From Pratylenchus scribneri (taxonomy: Eukaryota > Nematoda > Chromadorea > Rhabditida > Pratylenchidae), in assembly GCA_030063045.1 (NCBI GenBank), contig JAQSEB010000059.1:3038001-3102000 (forward strand): 64,000 nucleotides of DNA, read 5' to 3'. This document shows, one piece after another, positions 1-12,336 of the stretch. The notes beneath the pieces are model-generated. The model searched no databases, was not told the origin of the DNA, and saw nothing but the letters and a program-made list of their open reading frames with translations. Both the position numbers and the translations under genes were made by a program. The number at the start of each line of letters is the position of its first letter. The stretch's first letter is position 1.

Positions 1-3000
1 AACAGCGGCGGATGGAAGAATATTATTATTATTATTATTGGTGGCAATTGGTTGTGGTTGGGGAATTGGGGAACCCTGTTGGGGTTGTTGGACAATTTGT
101 TGGGGAGATTGGAACAAATTATTCGGCTGAGGAATTGATTGGGGCTGGGGAAGGAGGACTGTTGGTGGCTGTTGCTGGGGTTGTTGGATTGGGGCCGAAA
201 TGATCATTTGTGGCTGAAAATGGAATTGTAAAAAGTGTTAAATTGGATGAAAATGAATGGAATTGGCCTGCTTTGGTTGGTCCACCAATATTGGCCCATT
301 CAATAGTCGACTTCCTCCCAAAACAATTTGAGTGGGAATTGTTGCCAATTTTTGGCCTAAAATTCATTTTAAAATGATTTAATTAATTCTTCCCACCTGG
401 CATTTTGATGAATTGAACCAATCGGACTGGTTTTGTCCCTTCCCCTTCATCAATTAGTGCCAATTTTTGTTTATTTACTTTTCGCTTCCTGCTTATTTCT
501 TCATTTTCCCCATTTTTGGCCATTCTTTTCCTCAACATTTCCATCAATTTATCCATTGATCCAAATTCTCCCTCCTCTTCCTCTTTTATTTTTGTCGGCT
601 TTTTCTGTTCCTGTCGTTCATTTGTTGTTGCCATTTTCAATATTTTGCCCAAAACATTCAACATCCTTTTCCCATCATCATTTTCTTCCTTATTCTTCTC
701 TTCTTCCTCTTCTTCATTTTCCTCATTTTTTCTCTTCTTCCTTCCCTTCTTCTCCTTCTCAATTTGTTCAATGGCCAATATTTTATTTGTTTTCCTAATT
801 TTGCGCAATTCCCCCAAAATTGCCAATAATTCTTCCTTCATTTCCTTTCCCATTTCCACCAATAATTCATTCCCATTCCTTTTGTCCTCTTTTTCCCCAA
901 TTCCATATTTTTCCTTAATTTCTTCCAATGCTTTTCCAATTCCTCCTTTCATTTCTTCAATTTTCAATGCTTTTCCTTGCCGATCCCTCAAAATTCCATC
1001 GAATTTTTCCAATTCTTCATTTTTCATATTTTTTCTCCTCTTTCCACTTGGCCTTATTCTGACTCGAATTATTTTCGGTTTCCTCCTTCCTCTTCTTTCC
1101 AATTTCATTTTCATTTCTCCACTTTTCTTTATATCCGGCTTAATTCCTGCCATCGCCAAATCTTCCCCCAATTTTCCTTCATTTTCTAATTTTGATTGTT
1201 TCTCCTCAAATTCATCATTAAATTCCTCTTCCTCAATTAAATCATCCTCATTTTCTTCTTCATCTTCATTCATTCCCTTATCTTCTTCTTCGTCATCTTC
1301 TTCTTCTTTAAATTCTTCTTCATTTCCTAGTTTTTCCTTTAGAATTTCTAAAATTCCTTCAAATTCATCGTCCATTTCTTCCACTTGTTCATCCGCCTCT
1401 TCCTTTTCTTCCTCCCTTTCTTCTTCTTCCTCTTCATCATCATTCCCATCCTTTTCTTCCTCATCCTCATCATCATTCATTTTTTCATCTTCTTCTTCCT
1501 CATCTCCATCCCCCTTTTCCTCCTCTTCATCCTCCTCTATTTCAGGTTCTTTTTGTGAATTTTCCTCCTCTCCCATTTCTTCATTTGTTTCCAAAAGTTC
1601 ATCCACAATTTCCTCCTCTTTCTCCAATTTTGTATTTCTCTTCTCTCTTCTTCCTTCATTCATTTGATCCCCTTTTTCTGCTATTTTCATCATTGTTCCA
1701 TTCCTCTCTATTGTTGGTATTTCTGTTGAATTTCTTCCATCTTCCACTTTTTCTTCTTCTTCCTCCACTTCATTAATTTCTTCAAATGATTCCGAAATTA
1801 TTCCCCCCTCCTTCTCTTCTCCCCCACCAATCATCACAATAATTGGACTAATAAATTGTCCACTATTTTCGCCTTGATCTGATTGCACTTCTCTGCTAAT
1901 TTGCACCATTTCCATTCCATTTTGCCTCATTTTCATTCTTTCTTTTCTGCCCGTCCTTTTCGGGACCATTTTTCGATTGTCTATTACAATTATTGGCCCA
2001 GTTTTCCTTTTCATTTTTTGCCTTTCATCATTCGTTTTTGCCATTGGCCTTTCCATAATTCGTCCTTCCTTCCTTTTTCCATGCCGAATTCTTTTTACTG
2101 CAATTTCCTCTTCCTCATTTTGGCAATGTCCACATGTTTTTGCACATTTTTCCTCGAGCAATTGTGAATAATTCTGAATTTCCCAAATTTCAATAAACCC
2201 ATCCATTCACTCACTTCATCATTGCAAAGTTTCACATTTTCGCCGCAGGATGGCGACAAATCTTCGCATTTTTTGCCATTTTTCTTTCGCACCAAAACAA
2301 TTAATTCCTTCGGTGTTTTTTGATTATTCATTTCCTCCTCCTCTTTTCCCTCCCCCGGTTGGCATAATCCACAAGTGAGCGGACATTGTTGCCGAAAAAG
2401 GGGCGAAATTGGCCGATCGAAGCAAAGGGAACGAAGCGAAGAACAATCCGGGGCAGAATCAAAACATTTTTCGGTGGAACAGAATCCGCAAGTGTGCTCA
2501 CAAACGGCCATCATTATCTTCAAATGGGACGAAAATATATTCACAATTTTGGAGTCACTTTTCGCCATGATGGTTCATTGCATTTTGCCTGATGTGCGCG
2601 GCAATCCATCAAATTTGAGCCACTATCAATGCAATTGAATTTTGGTCGTTCACAGCAAAGACGGCAAGTTTTTGCGCATCTTTTTGCCAAATCGGATAAT
2701 TCTATAAAGAATAATATTAGTCAAATTATTTTCCATATTTCAACCTGAATTCAAACAAATTGGGGGCCGGGGTTCACCTTTGCCGAAAATATTAACGCAG
2801 GATTCAGATTCCAAATCATCCTCACATTCGGTGGCCGATGCCCAAAGTGTTCCATTCTAAAATGCCAATTTATTTTGTTTTCACATTTCTCATTTTTACA
2901 TTGAATTGACATCGGCGAACATTTTTAGGATCAATTCCTTTTGACATTTTGAAAGGCAATCGCCCAAGGTCGATTCCCGATGGCATCGATTCCTCTTCAA

Positions 3001-3209
3001 TTTTGGCCATTGGCCTTCTTTTCATTTCATTCAATTTTGATGTTCCCTTTTGGCTAATCAATTTGGAAATTTCAATTCTTTCTCCCTGCTGTTTTTGACA
3101 AAAATAAATGAAATTAAATTTTAAATGGCAAAATTGAACGAACATTTGCGGAACAAATTGTCAAAAATTGAAAAAGCAAAACACAAATGAAAATAATGGA
3201 AAATGGCAT
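1..3209 (-). CDS. Secreted multi-ShKT protein with long acidic and Gln/Pro-rich tail (unit 1, 3' end off window)
   Basis: Exons on the minus strand: 3144-3209, 2900-3088, 2778-2856, 2559-2701, 2215-2517, 397-2173, 286-356 and 213 to beyond position 1. All junctions are GT-AG and keep frame. The first exon encodes a 22-residue hydrophobic signal peptide starting MPFSIIFICVLLF. Four ShKT domains follow, each six-cysteine and ending CxxTCxxC (KTCRLC, HTCGFC, LTCGLC, KTCGHC), and the splices fall inside the domains. The 1.8-kb exon then encodes a basic stretch and a long Glu/Asp-rich stretch (about 1200-1650). The final exons are Gln/Pro-rich with a poly-Asn run. ShKT domains occur in secreted nematode toxins, peptidases and cuticle proteins. 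The acidic and Q/P-rich tail is not a family feature I recognise, and the function is unknown. The unit-2 copy is truncated at 17902. Confidence 0.8.
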
Positions 3210-3718
3210 TGTGGATTCGAAAATGGGCCAATCATTGTTTTTATTCCCCCAAATAAATAGCAAATTAATTCCCCCATTCTCCCACCGCTCATTCCTTTGT
3301 CCCAATAATTTTGAAGGGACAAATTTTTGGGAATATTTTTGGATTAGATTGGTTTTCCCCTCTTTTTTATACATTCCTTTGTTTTCTTCCAATTTTTTCT
3401 ATTTTTTTTTTATTTATTTAGCTTCATTTTTTCATCAAAAACATGCGCACATTTTCATTACAACCGAAAACAAAATATATTCAAAATGTTGTACAAAATT
3501 ATTTATAATTTTTCTTCAACTTATTTTCCATTTATGGCTCTCATTTCTAAATTGCAATATTATTTTCCATTGGCCAATTCTGCCATTCCATCGACCATCT
3601 TTCTCCATCATATAATTATTTTTTTTATTCAAAATAAAAATGATTCCATTTTTATTAAAATACAAAGTATAGGCTTTCGTGATAAAATTGTACAAAATAA
3701 ATGGGATTAATTAATATG
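3210..3718. other. Intergenic, ShKT gene 5' flank / GPCR 3' flank
   Basis: AT-rich, with poly-T tracts near 3410. No coding exon with good frame or splice support was found. Short open stretches are antisense to exon 1 of the ShKT gene or low in complexity. The same sequence lies at 19968-20476. Confidence 0.6.
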
Positions 3719-5496
3719 TCATTTTTTGACAATAAATAAATTAGGCGATGTAATTCTTTCATTGATGTTTGAACTAGTTTTTCGGGGTGATTCATTTTTG
3801 CTACTCATTATGGCCAAATGTGAATGTGAAGTGCACGAAGAATTTGGCATTGGCTGGTGCCTCCTTCCTTTTTGGCTAAAGGCAGATGCGGCCTCCTTGA
3901 AAAGGGAAGGACAAAAACGGTGCAAAATGAGTTGGGCACGGCTGAAATGAATGAGGGGAAATGAATACGGTATTATTGAATGACCGTACTTGGTCATTGT
4001 TTGGCGAAATCGTGTACTAAAAGTGATGTAGACGAAAAAGGAGAGGGAAGCATTGCAAAGGCATAAAAAATAGGAAATTGTTTGCCAAGTGCAAATGTCA
4101 AAATAAGCAGCCTTTTTGTGCACATTTGGCCCAAACATTGTTGCATAAATTAGAACGGACATTGAAGGAGTTTCGGTGATTAGCTGAATTAAATTGAAGA
4201 ATATTAAGGAAATTAGGTTTTGGGATAATTGCCTGAATGCAACAAGTAATCAGCGTAATTCGAGTCACTCCACGCTTTTCGGCCGCAAAATGTTTGCCTC
4301 GAATTGTTTTCCTCTCAATTTTGTTTGTATTTTTGGTCAATAATAAATTTGAGGAAGAAGGAGGAGGTGTCGGATTCAATGAAGATGCAGACGCATTTTG
4401 TTGCCGAAAATGGCGAATTGGCCAGACCCAAAGACGCCAAACAATCATAATGGTCATAAAGACCAGTAGGGAGAGGGGAATGAGGATGGCCAACAACAAA
4501 TCGGCAATTGCGTGAATTTTCTCCATAAATTGCATAAATGGATCTTCATAAAAGTAGGGGATTTATATAAATGGATTAATTAATTATTATTATATGTACG
4601 TTGTGAGGTGACAATTTTGACAATCATTTTTTGGCACTTTGTTGCGAATGAAATATTCCGATTTAGTGGATAAATTGAAGCCAAAATTAGACTAAAATAT
4701 AATTTTTGTGTGTTTTATTTGAATATTTTTGGCCATACGCTGTGAGAAGAATGAGCAAATATCCTCGCCAAACAGTCTTTTTCGTACATAAAACTTTGGA
4801 TTTTGAAGGGAAGAAAATATGGACATAACATTCGGCGGTCATCAAAACAGTCAACCACATTGCACAAAAGCCAAAAACATTCGTTAAATAAGCCTTAATA
4901 ATGTATTTTATTTGACATTATTTTGTGGTTTTGATTTGCCTGATATGGCCAAAATCGCCAATAAATTTTGTCCATCGCACTGCCAATTTCCCAAAGATGA
5001 ATTCCCCGAAATGCCTGCGGCAACATTACAACCATCATCAAAGTATTCATCAACAATTTTGTGCAAAGCATTCGAATGGCAATGAAAAAACGAATTTGGT
5101 CAGAATTGTAGATGAACAAATTCAAACAATTTCCGACAATGGCCAAACAAAAAATTATCAAAAATCCATGGCCCATTAGTGCACTCCAAAGAGGCTTCTC
5201 GTCACAAAGTTCCTGCCATAAATTGAATTACATTTATTATGATTATTTTGGTATTTACTTGAACATTTTGTTGAGGACATTGTTCCGTTTTTGGTGGGCC
5301 AATTCCCATTTGAATATTTCCCATTTCTTTGCGAATCATTTTCAACAAAATGTCCAATGCCGTTTTGTTCATTATTCCTCCATTTGATGTCTAAAATATT
5401 TAATAATATTTTTTTATATTTATTTTGATTGGTCACCGATGGACCAATTTGGTCAAATGTATTTTCCTTCCCATCCTCTTCAATTATTTGGTCCAT
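3719..5496 (-). CDS. Rhodopsin-like (FMRFamide/peptide-type) G protein-coupled receptor (unit 1)
   Basis: Seven exons: 5437-5496, 5259-5390, 4940-5212, 4739-4893, 4600-4691, 4233-4543 and 3719-4183. They total 1,488 nt, 495 residues plus stop. A hydrophilic N-terminus with an N-glycosylation site (NKT) precedes TM1 (GFLIIFCLAIVGNCLNLFIY). TM3-TM4 lie in the exon with WLTVLMTAECYVHIFFP. TM5 is in exon 6 (IADLLLAILIPLSLLVFM). TM6 spans the last intron (CCIQ, then LITETPS). TM7 ends NASLSFFVYITFSTRFR, the form seen in invertebrate neuropeptide receptors. Two introns, 4894-4939 and 4184-4232, begin GC instead of GT and both follow CAG. The ligand is not predictable. The start could lie in an unseen upstream exon. 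Confidence 0.82.
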
Positions 5497-8040
5497 TTTT
5501 TGGCTGATTTTTGCGCACCAAATTTAGTGGATATTACAAAAATTAACTATAAAAATGTTGGGAAAATTGGATGGGAGGAAATGCGTGATAAAATAATATT
5601 GAATGAATTTATGAATCATTGTTGTGTTGGCGAATGCGCAAAATTATTAATTTATTAATATTTGTGGCGTAATAATATTGTTGGGGTGGGGGGGGGGGGG
5701 TGGATTAATTTTGTTGGATGAGGCCTAATGAATTGTGAAAATGAATGAATGAATGAATGGAAATGGATGCCCTCTGTCCCCCTTTTGGGCGTCATCATTG
5801 TCATCATTGTCGGCGGATTTGTGGCCATCTTTAATGAGTTCAAATTCGCAGTTTTGGGTACCAAAGTTTCCTGTGCCGGCCAATTCGAAAACAACAAAAT
5901 AATATGATGGTTTTCCATTTGGGGCCAATTAAAAATGTTGATGGCGCAAAAAAGGCAAACAGAGGAATGGGCAAAGGTTAATCATGGAAATGTGCCTAAA
6001 TGTGGCAATTTATGGGAATCTTTGGCCAAATCCCATTGAAAATGAAAGAAAAGAATAAGATAAGGGAAAAAATAATAGTCGACGGCAATTTGCCCTTTGG
6101 CAATAAAAGGATTCAGACAAAGGGAAAAAAGGACAAAAGGACTTTAATGGATGGGAATGGGAATTCGAGGAATTAATCCGCCGAAAATTGGGTGGAAATG
6201 GCGCGCATTCAAGGATTAAAAATTTGATAAAAAATGTGTGGGAAGGAAGGGGAAATTAAAGAATGGTATTTTATTTTATGTAAATTAAAGGAATAATTTG
6301 TATGGGAAAATGAGGTAAAAAGATGCGCAAAATAAATGAATGGGGAATAAAAACAAAAAAAAAAAAGATGGGAAAGGGCATCAAATTAGAGAGGAGAAAT
6401 GGACACCAAATGGATGTGTTAGGCTTATTATTATTCCCTCCATTGGGTGGAATGACGCAATTTTAGGCGTAAACATAATCCAAAAAAACACTTTAATCCA
6501 TGTGATTTATTTATAATTTAATTAAAATATTTAAATCCTCTTTAAATAATCCGTCAATTGGCATTTGCCATCAAAATAAGATGGAATTTGATAAATTTTA
6601 ATCGGATTAAATTTGGATTGGATGGATTATTTATTCTGTACAAATGTCAAAATGATTAAAACAATTTTAAGCATTTTTAGGGGGCATTATCGTGGGAAAA
6701 TGGCACAATGAAAAATGAATTCATTTTTGAATAAATGTGGGACAATCTTTTCTCACAAAGTCTGTGGCATGTTTATCATAAAATTACGGCGAGACAATAA
6801 CAAAAATGGACAAAAAGAGTCGAGAAAGTGCAAATGAAAATGGAGCCATGTCCCCTTCCGTCATCGATGAACTTTTTAACAAAAAATGTCAAAACTTAAA
6901 AAAAAGAGAAATTGATAATCCCAATCCCGAGAATATAATAAGATTAATATGAATTCGGGAAAGGGAATTGTCAAATTCAATTCGGGGTTTTGACTATGAT
7001 TTGGATGACATGAGAAATGAACTTTTGGATGTGAAATCATTGGAAAAGGTTGATGAGGAATATTAAAATAAATGAACTAGAAAGTGTCCATTCAAAGTGT
7101 TTTGCCCATTTTTGTTCATTTTGAATAATTCAAATACTGCGGTCTTCCTCCAAATAAGACCATTAATATGTTCTCATTTGTGGACATTTTTACAGATGTG
7201 TAATGGGATGAGGATGGCCTTAATCCGTTCTTGATGCAATCTAACAAATGAATGAAATGAATTCATTTGATGCGCTGAATGGCTTTTAGCCAATGGAAGA
7301 AGAGAATAAACGTCATTTACATATCCTCCTTAATTTTTGACACCTTCAACCAAAAAACTAATCCCCTCCTTCAGAGGCTGCAGATGGCAAAAAATGGCAT
7401 TCTGTGTTTGGACATTCATAAATGGATATACCAAAGTGCAAATGGGAAAGGGCAAAATCAAAAGGGAATGAAGGAAAATGTTAAAATGAAAAATTATATT
7501 AAATTGCAAATAATAAGATGGAAGAAATGAAGCAATGGCATCCGAATGGAAATGGTGGGAAATTGAACAAAAAGGGAAAAGGCAAAAGGGCAAAGTTAAA
7601 AAAATATTATTGAAAATATTGTTTGAATATATTCGCCAATTCTGCAAAAATTCATCAGCAGATATTAGAAATCGTGGGAAAAAAATTGGGCAAGCAAAAT
7701 GGGCAAAGGAAAATAAAGTGGTCAAATGGAAGTGGGAAAAAATAGAATGGAGTCTATGCTCTGCTGATATTTTTATTGCCAATAAAAAATGTTGATCCCA
7801 AATGAAATATTCCAACTTAATTCAAATTTATTTTAATCGTAAGCATAGTGTTCGCTCTCGCATTGTATTGGGGTTCCATCTCTCCAAACCCTTGCTGCAC
7901 TGAAGTTCAAATAGGTAAGAGAAATAGCCTGCGGCGATTTTGGCACAGAGACAAGCTTCTCGCTCCTTCGGAGCACCATTATCAATTGCAATTACAATAC
8001 CATATGCCATCTTCGCTCCTTCGGGGCTCATCATCAATGA
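5497..8040. other. Long gene-poor stretch (unit 1)
   Basis: No confident gene. It contains a GGGGT plus 13-G run (5684-5700), a short minus-strand open frame at 5725-5928 without convincing splice partners, the interrupted small frame at 6806-7066 (listed separately), and AT-rich sequence around 6480-6680. Overlapping plus- and minus-strand frames at 7279-7815 are mutually antisense and show no family resemblance. The same sequence is at 22255-24798. Confidence 0.5.
6806..7066 (+). pseudogene. Small acidic ORF interrupted by one in-frame TGA (unit 1)
   Basis: A frame of 87 codons starts with ATG in a good context (CAAAAATGG) and ends TAA. It is continuous except for a single TGA at 6950-6952. 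The part before the stop reads as a charged peptide starting MDKKSRESANENGAM. The part after it keeps biased charged composition (FDYDLDDMRNELLDV) up to the TAA. No GT/GC-AG intron removing the TGA was obvious. I do not recognise a family. It may be a decayed gene, a missed exon pair, or chance. An identical copy is at 23564-23824, so the stop predates the duplication. Confidence 0.35.
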
Positions 8041-8298
8041 TATTAAAACAAAGATTAAAACTTTCCGGAAAGAAACAAACAAAATCAGAATTAAAACTTT
8101 CCGTAAAGAAACAAACAAAATCAGAATTAAAACTTTCCGGAAAGAAACAAACAAAATCAGAATTAAAACTTTCCGGAAAGAAATAAACAAAATCAGAATT
8201 AAAACTTTCCGAAAAGAAACAAACAAAATCAGAATTAAAACTTTCCGGAAAGAAATAAACAAAATCAGAATTAAAACTTTCCGGAAAGAAACAAATCA
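8041..8298 (+). repeat. Short palindromic minisatellite array (unit 1)
   Basis: About seven tandem units of 36 bp. Each contains ATCAGAATTAAAACTTTCCG, then GAAAGAA and a 9-bp spacer ATAAACAAA or ACAAACAAA. Every unit carries the 12-bp inverted repeat CTTTCCGGAAAG or a one-base variant. It is the same family and orientation as the larger array at 13036-14513. The copy in unit 2 is at 24799-25056. Confidence 0.95.
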
Positions 8299-8450
8299 GA
8301 AAAGTGAACAGAGGAAATGAATGGCTTTTACAATGTTTTATCCAGAAAAAAAATAAATTAAACACAGAAAAGATGTCAATTATATTCGAAAAATGACAGA
8401 ATATTTTCATTAATTTTCCATTCCTCAAAATCCATCATCAATTCTCCATA

Positions 8451-9724
8451 TTATTTTTGCTTATTTCGAATTTCACGCAATAATAGAACAATGTTTTCCA
8501 ATGCAGCGGTCTGTCTTCCAACCATGAATTCCTTCTTCAATCGCCATTCCTCTCGACGAACTAATTCCAACTTTTGCATCTGAAAAAGAATTAATTAATT
8601 TATCCCAATTTTTTGTGGCATTCACCTCAAGGAATTCACATTTAAGCTGTTTCAATCGCTTTTCTGGATCCTCTACAATCTTGTTCGAGTTCGATGTCCC
8701 TTCACCATCCGCTGCCTTCCTTTTCCTTCCAAAGTCGACTCCATTTGTTGGCCCACGGCATTGTTGGATGTTGTTATCCGCTCTCAAAAATATCTTAAAA
8801 TTATTAATTTTAATGAATCCACCCTCCTCCCCCACCTTTTGAATCGTGGCAATATTGGCATTGTCATTATTATTTGCCGCAGGGCGAATCATTTTCATTG
8901 GGATTTCACGAGCCAATGGCGGATTCTGCTGACGAGAATGTGAAAACGGTGAGGAAGAAATGCTGAATTCCGATGGGATATGTTCATTGGATTTGGTTGG
9001 CGAATTGATGCTGTTCGATTGACGATTACTTCCATTGCTGATTGTATCCGGCGGGATCATTCCCAAAAGGGTTTCCGTCACACTGGAAGTCATTCCGGCA
9101 AAATTATCAACTGTAAATAATATATCAAAATAATTGTGAATTATTGGTTGATTGGGACCCTGAATTAGATCTTCATTTCCCAAAAGCATTGCCATCGTGT
9201 GGGGCGGCACATCTGGTCCATCATCCCCTTCCCCTTCCTCATCTTCATCCTCCATTTCTTCCTTCATATCACTGAATTCATTGCTAACACGTCGATTTAC
9301 ACCACAAAATAGGCGGAGATATTCGTGTTCAGCTGGAGTAAATCGAATGTTGAAGTTTTCATAGCCAGGTTGTTGTCGTTTTCTGAAATTGATAAAACTA
9401 AATATAGAATTAATTTTATTTTCCTACTTGGACTCCTCTTCCAATTTATATTTGACCATTGTTTTAATGTTAAGGAATTTCTTCATCGATTGTTCAACAG
9501 TTATCTCTCGTCCGCTGCGTTCATTTAATTCATCAGTAATTTCTTTCCATGCTTGATTTCGAATTGTCCCGACACCGGATTCCAACTGAAATAAGCTTGA
9601 ATTTTTAATTTAATTCACCAAATTCCCTTACCTTTGTATGATCGCGCAATTCTTTTTGACGTAATTTTACGGCGTGAACTAAGGCGATAACACAATCTGC
9701 CGGCATATTTATCCGGCCTCGCAT
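8451..9724 (-). CDS. Myb/SANT-like DNA-binding domain protein (unit 1)
   Basis: Exons: 9632-9724, 9428-9585, 8626-9382 and 8451-8579. The first two exons encode a three-helix Myb/SANT-like domain of the zeste/MADF type: LVHAVKLRQKELRDHTK, then AWKEITDELNERSGREITVE and a third helix MKKFLNIKTMVKYKLEEE. A strongly acidic segment follows (EEMEDEDEEGEGDDG), then a Ser/Asn-rich linker, a basic patch (GRKRKAADGEG) and a C-terminal coiled coil (LEMQKLELVRREEWRLKKEF) ending at TAA 8451. This domain order fits a transcription regulator or a domesticated transposon-derived DNA-binding protein. A 48-bp in-frame stretch near 9109-9160 (GT...TTTACAG) may be a further intron. The target is unknown. Confidence 0.75.
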
Positions 9725-10837
9725 TTTGTAATGTCGAAAATTCAAAAATAACAATTTATTACTAAAAGAAAATTTTTATTAAAATTATTGACTGAAAATG
9801 TGAATGTAGTTGGAAAAATGGTAAAGGAAAATGGAAAAATTTATAATATAATATTAGTTTTAGTCTTTATTAGGGAGTATAGGTAGTGTTGAGCTAGCGC
9901 TAGCTAGGAGCGAGGAAGAAAGACTGCTTGACTATGACTATTGCTTGCGGACTGTGGAGGAGCTAGAGTGGTTGGTTGGTTGACTATAAAGCTATGTCTA
10001 TGTAAAGATAAAATGGGGAGAAAGTGTAGAGGAGAATTAGAGGCAATCGATAGAATTAGTAAAAAAATACATAGTTGCCGTGGGCGACATGAGTCAAAGA
10101 TGATGGAGAGTGAAATGAAACTAACGATTGTCAATTTAAAACCAGTTTATCTAAACTCTAAACAAGAAACAAAATATCATTACTTGATCACATATCTAAA
10201 CAATCAGTCTCGTCTCGATCTAGTCTAGAGCAAATAACGTCTTAAGAAATAGTCCTCCAATTCCCAGCAATAGCTAAGGATGAAAGATTAAACTAATTTT
10301 AAATTAACTAGTAATTTTCAGAAAAATTGGTGAATTTGTAATATAAAAATAACTTTTCGTGTTGAAAAATAATCTTAAAAAAATTAACTTTTCATGTCTA
10401 AAAATAATTTTTTGGGCCACATTATGATTCTAATTCTAACCTAATTTAACCGCTAACCCTAAAAACTTGCTGGGTCCTAACCTAGGCCATAACACCTAGT
10501 TATGGCCAAGTTATATGGAATTGAAATAAAAGAATATTTTTCGAGACGAAAAGTTTTCTGCAAATTGTAGAATTATTAATCAGCAAGAGATTGGTGTTGC
10601 CATTTGGTCATCAATCATCATAAATATTTTGTAAATTAGAACATGAATTTATATTTTTATTGGACATAGTGAAAGGAAAGAGGGAACATGAATATGTTAA
10701 AAATATGAATTAAAGGAAACAATATGAAGGAACAATTAAATTAAAAATGCTTGGCATCCTTTGTTATTAGGAAAAAGAGGAATATCATATTTGGTTATAT
10801 CTCAATCATTCATCAAGTGCTTTGCAATTTCAGGAAT
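9725..10837. other. Intergenic, no gene seen (unit 1)
   Basis: AT-rich. It includes a short palindrome GAGCTAGCGCTAGCTAG near 9890-9906 and repeated CTAACC-like words around 10436-10500. Open frames here (for example 9941-10228 plus) have unlikely composition and no splice context. The same sequence is at 26483-27595. Confidence 0.5.
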
Positions 10838-11991
10838 TTAATTACTTTGAATGGCATCCTGACAAATCTTTTCGTTAAGATTCTGGGCCAAAGTATTGTT
10901 CAAATTCTGGAAATTGTCCACTGTATACACATGACTGGGGTCGCCAGCAATCTTGAATTAAAAATGTTAAAAATTTATTTTCATCATTCAACTTGTTCTA
11001 ATTCAGCCCTATTGAAGTCTGGGCCCACTCCAATTGCAATCATATGAACTCCCATTTGTCTCAATTGATCAGCTAATATTCATTTCATTAATATTATTGA
11101 AAGTTCAGAGGCACTACCTGGCCCTTGGACTCGATCAGCCGAAACGCCATCTGTCAGTACAATGCAAGTTTTTGATGCAATCCTTGTGAAGTCGAATACC
11201 CTGTCCTTTGCATGGTTAATTGCAGCCCCAGTCCATGTTCCTCCGTTCATATAGATAATTTTGTCGATTGCCGCCTCCAACTTTAAATAAAAACCACCGT
11301 ACACCTTTCTTACCATTTTCACCAACCAATCCACTATCATCATAAGCTCCCAATTGAATTTCAGTGCGTGCTCGACTGCTGTATTGAACAACAGCGAGTC
11401 GATGTCCATTTGGGGAAATGTTCAATTTTCGGGCAAAATTCTTTGCAAAGCCAAGAATTTGTTGGTCAAATAATCTTTTCGTAATGGATGAAGAGCCATC
11501 CAGAATGAGAACAACATCAATGGGGGATGAGACGGGATCGCAACGAGCTGAAAATTGGCAAATTAAAATTGTTCATTTTCATTGGGTTGAATTTTACTTG
11601 GGGCAGCCTCCATTGCCAAAGGAGGGATTGGTGTTGTCAATTCCAATACCTCATGCTGGGCATTTTCATTGCAAACTATTTTAAAATGTTTTTATTTTAA
11701 TGAAAGATGATTGTTCAAACGTTTGCAGGTTTTTGGACAAGCACAACGCATTTCCTTCCATTGAATGAGGAAAAAATTATCACAAAGTGCCTCCAATCTG
11801 GGGCAGAGTGGACTTTCATCCACACATTTATCTACAAATTCCCCCATTCGGTAATTTAATTTGATTCCAAATTTACATTTATTCACTGAACAATCGGTTT
11901 TACAATCGGCAGAACATCCCAAAATTGATGAGGCCAAAAACAATGATGAGAAAAAGGCAAATGGAACAGCAAAAAAATTAATTTTTGGCAT
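10838..11991 (-). CDS. Secreted ShKT plus von Willebrand factor A domain protein (unit 1)
   Basis: Six exons: 11721-11991, 11598-11675, 11327-11547, 11118-11280, 10993-11072 and 10838-10951. They total 927 nt (308 residues). A signal peptide (MPKINFFAVPFAFFSSLF...) is followed by an ShKT domain completed across intron 1 (CVDESPLCPRLEALC ... CPKTCKLC). A vWA domain follows. Its metal-binding MIDAS motif DGSSS is in exon 3, the MIDAS threonine lies in GGTWTGAAI, and the aspartate lies in VLTDG. It ends in the expected beta-alpha units (HMIAIGVG). Extracellular vWA domains bind proteins or matrix, so a cuticle/matrix or secreted adhesion role is plausible but inferred. A TATA-like box lies about 65 bp upstream. 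Confidence 0.85.
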
Positions 11992-12052
11992 ATTTTTTTG
12001 GTATTTTTGAATGTGGATGAATTTCTTTTCTCCATATAAAAAAATTTAGGGA

Positions 12053-12062
12053 CTTTATATAG
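12053..12062 (-). promoter_or_regulatory. TATA-like box of the ShKT-vWA gene (unit 1)
   Basis: Minus-strand CTATATAAAG lies about 62-71 bp upstream of the start codon at 11991, a sensible TATA distance for a short 5' UTR. The same box is in unit 2 at 28811-28820. Confidence 0.45.
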
Positions 12063-12336
12063 GCCGTAATCTAAACTTTATGGTACAAAACAAATGAGAA
12101 ATGACGAACGCCTAAAATGGTTTCAAATATACTTTAATAAATAAATAAATTAGAAAGGGTCGGATCCCCCTTTATCCATCCCATTTGTTTGTTCATCATA
12201 GGGAATTTAAATTTATCATTTCAAAATTAAAATCTATTCACAAATTAAGCAAAAAGCAAACAAACATACATCATTTTAGATTCAATTCATCGTCAAATGT
12301 TATTTGCAAAACCCAAAAATATCTTTTTGCCTCATT

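Noticed and set aside
516..1667. Plus-strand Ser-rich open frame of 383 codons
   Set aside because: Exact antisense of the Glu/Asp-rich ShKT exon; TCx codons are the reverse complement of GAx codons.
5725..5928. Minus-strand 67-codon frame starting MAPNGKPSYYF
   Set aside because: Composition is plausible for an exon, but I found no matching neighbouring exons or homology.
7279..7815. Overlapping plus and minus open frames (83-161 codons)
   Set aside because: Mutually antisense, low-complexity, no domain, no splice partners.
7828..8034. Minus-strand frame starting MMSPEGAKMAYG next to the short minisatellite
   Set aside because: No recognisable family, and its upstream reading runs straight into the repeat array. 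Possible exon, but unsupported.
9941..10228. Plus-strand 95-codon frame
   Set aside because: No homology; overlaps an equally open antisense frame in an intergenic AT-rich region.
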